From Verrucomicrobiota bacterium (lineage in GTDB: Bacteria > Verrucomicrobiota > Verrucomicrobiia > Opitutales > Intestinicryptomonadaceae): a stretch of 35,707 bases of DNA. Position 1 is the stretch's first letter, and the number at the start of each line of letters is the position of its first letter. Under the pieces are notes generated by a model. The model searched no databases and was not told the origin of the DNA. It worked only from the letters and a program-made list of their open reading frames with translations. This document shows, piece after piece, positions 34,772 to 35,707 of this stretch. Made by a program: the position numbers and the translations under genes. The stretch is from contig QALA01000061.1 of assembly GCA_003343565.1 (NCBI GenBank), forward strand, positions 1 through 35,707. Reading direction: 5' to 3'.

Positions 34772-35230
34772 ATATCTGACCTCTCCTCTATAAACCTAAT
34801 ATATTGCGGAATAATAAGACAAGCACAATAACATTCAGACAAAATTCGGCGCGGAAAAAATTTTATTGATTATATCCGCGTCGGGAAAATCGGAACTTTG
34901 AAATATGCCCGCAAAAGCGCAAGTTCCGCACAAATACCCCCAAAGGCAATTTATTCTATTAACTTACATTTCCCAGGGGGGGATTAAATCTGGACATTTA
35001 GCATCAGTGGATTGGGTTCAAGATACTTTTTCAGAAGTCACATACGGGATTTGTGGCGTGGGATATGCGGCTATCGAAAGTTTGCAAGTTTCCCGAAGGC
35101 ATTTTGCCTGCCCGTTGGGAAAACCTCCGGCATTAGGACGCTTACCTAAAGCGTTTGATTTTATCCCCTAAGCTTTGCGATACGATACTATCTCTTGTCG
35201 CGAGGATTAGCATACGGGTTGGGAGAACAC
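34772..35230. other. Intergenic region with a compositionally distinct, hairpin-rich segment
   Basis: About 460 bases. The left part (34780-34880) is AT-rich and holds the promoter of the beta-helix gene; a TATAAT-like hexamer on the minus strand lies near 34872-34877. From about 34960 to 35215 the composition is less GC-rich than the genes, and no frame on either strand looks like a gene. Hairpins there are TTTCCC/GGGAAA (35089-35122) enclosing AGGCA/TGCCT, and ACGCTT/AAGCGT (35138-35154). Confidence 0.5.
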
Positions 35231-35273
35231 AAAAAGGAAGGGGCGCAGACTGATATAAATCAATCTGCGCCCC
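35231..35273 (-). terminator. rRNA operon terminator
   Basis: On the minus strand GGGGCGCAGA pairs with TCTGCGCCCC around a 14-base AT-rich loop, then TTCCTTTTT follows. It lies a few bases beyond the 5S 3' end. Confidence 0.92.
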
Positions 35274-35278
35274 ACTAT

Positions 35279-35394
35279 ACTGGCAACGACCTACTCTCGC
35301 ACGGCAGCGGGGCCGTACTACCATCGGCGGCCGAGAGCTTAACGAGCGTGTTCGAGATGGATACGTGTGTTTCCTCTCGCCTATGATCACCAGA
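35279..35394 (-). rRNA. rrf: 5S ribosomal RNA
   Basis: The reverse complement begins about TCTGGTGATCATAGGCGAGA, contains the conserved CATCTCGAACACG (loop B/C region) and GATGGTAGTACGGC, and ends GGTCGTTGCCAG. Length is about 116 bases. The ends are set by eye to within a few bases. It follows the 23S gene by about 150 bases in the usual 23S-5S order, and a strong terminator follows. Confidence 0.95.
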
Positions 35395-35547
35395 GTCTTT
35401 TACCTCTCGTTGCCTGCTCTATCTCCCGTCCGGTAAATTTTTCAGGCTTGATTGTAGTCGGAGCTCCAAGAGCTTTGCTTAGACTTTTATTTAAAACCTT
35501 CTTCCCAGCCCGCCTTTTAAAAAAAGGCGCCGGTGCGAAATATACAA

Positions 35548-35707
<160 letters not shown>

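Noticed and set aside
35020..35050. GGGTTCAAGATAC as a possible tRNA T-loop
   Set aside because: No acceptor stem, anticodon arm or D-arm can be built around it.
34905..35171. An 88-codon plus-strand frame near the rRNA operon
   Set aside because: No ribosome site, no recognisable domain and hairpin-rich DNA; the frame appears incidental.

Overview
The window reads as chromosomal DNA of a Gram-negative, moderately GC-rich, polysaccharide-degrading bacterium. An outer membrane is implied by LpxK and an OprB-like porin. The LpxK sequence style, the PPi-type phosphofructokinase, the Tat-exported Gfo/Idh dehydrogenase and the exported sugar-active proteins together suggest Verrucomicrobiota (Opitutales-like, perhaps gut-associated). 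The lineage is inferred from protein style, not from a search. Coding density is low: nine gene-free stretches of about 330 to 1,130 bases hold hairpins and direct repeats rather than recognisable genes, and a tenth stretch holds mainly a broken gene.

Layout. Bases 1-5257 carry housekeeping genes: a cut-off mgtE, a NYN/PIN-type nuclease, a membrane protein and lpxK, the last two convergent and overlapping by 29 bases. A large exported TPR-like protein follows (5258-7171, minus). Bases 7508-14871 form a divergent uronate/pectin locus. The minus-strand operon encodes an IclR regulator and a three-part TRAP transporter (dctP, dctQ, dctM). The plus-strand operon encodes KduI, KduD and a secreted GH105-DUF4861 fusion. 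The proposed logic is that GH105 releases unsaturated uronate, the TRAP system imports it, and KduI and KduD convert it towards 2-keto-3-deoxygluconate under IclR control. A palindrome between the two operons is a candidate operator.

Bases 16001-20240 hold an RNase D-like exonuclease, PPi-dependent phosphofructokinase and aspartyl-tRNA synthetase. Bases 21054-26652 hold an exported GH2 beta-galactosidase and a carbohydrate porin. Between them lies a roughly 1-kb gap with two tandem copies of a 251/272-bp repeat. A STAS-domain protein and a sugar isomerase/epimerase follow; the isomerase is preceded by a strongly structured leader. Bases 29038-31673 form a compact operon: a DoxX-like membrane protein, a Tat-exported Gfo/Idh oxidoreductase and a small discoidin-like secreted protein. 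A frameshifted gene remnant and a large secreted beta-helix protein come next. The right edge is the 3' end of an rRNA operon on the minus strand (23S end, 5S, terminator).

The best candidates for something undescribed are the DoxX/Gfo-Idh/discoidin operon, the structured leader at 27471-27556, the tandem 251/272-bp intergenic repeat, and a hairpin-rich segment of different composition beside the rRNA operon. None is proven by sequence reading alone.
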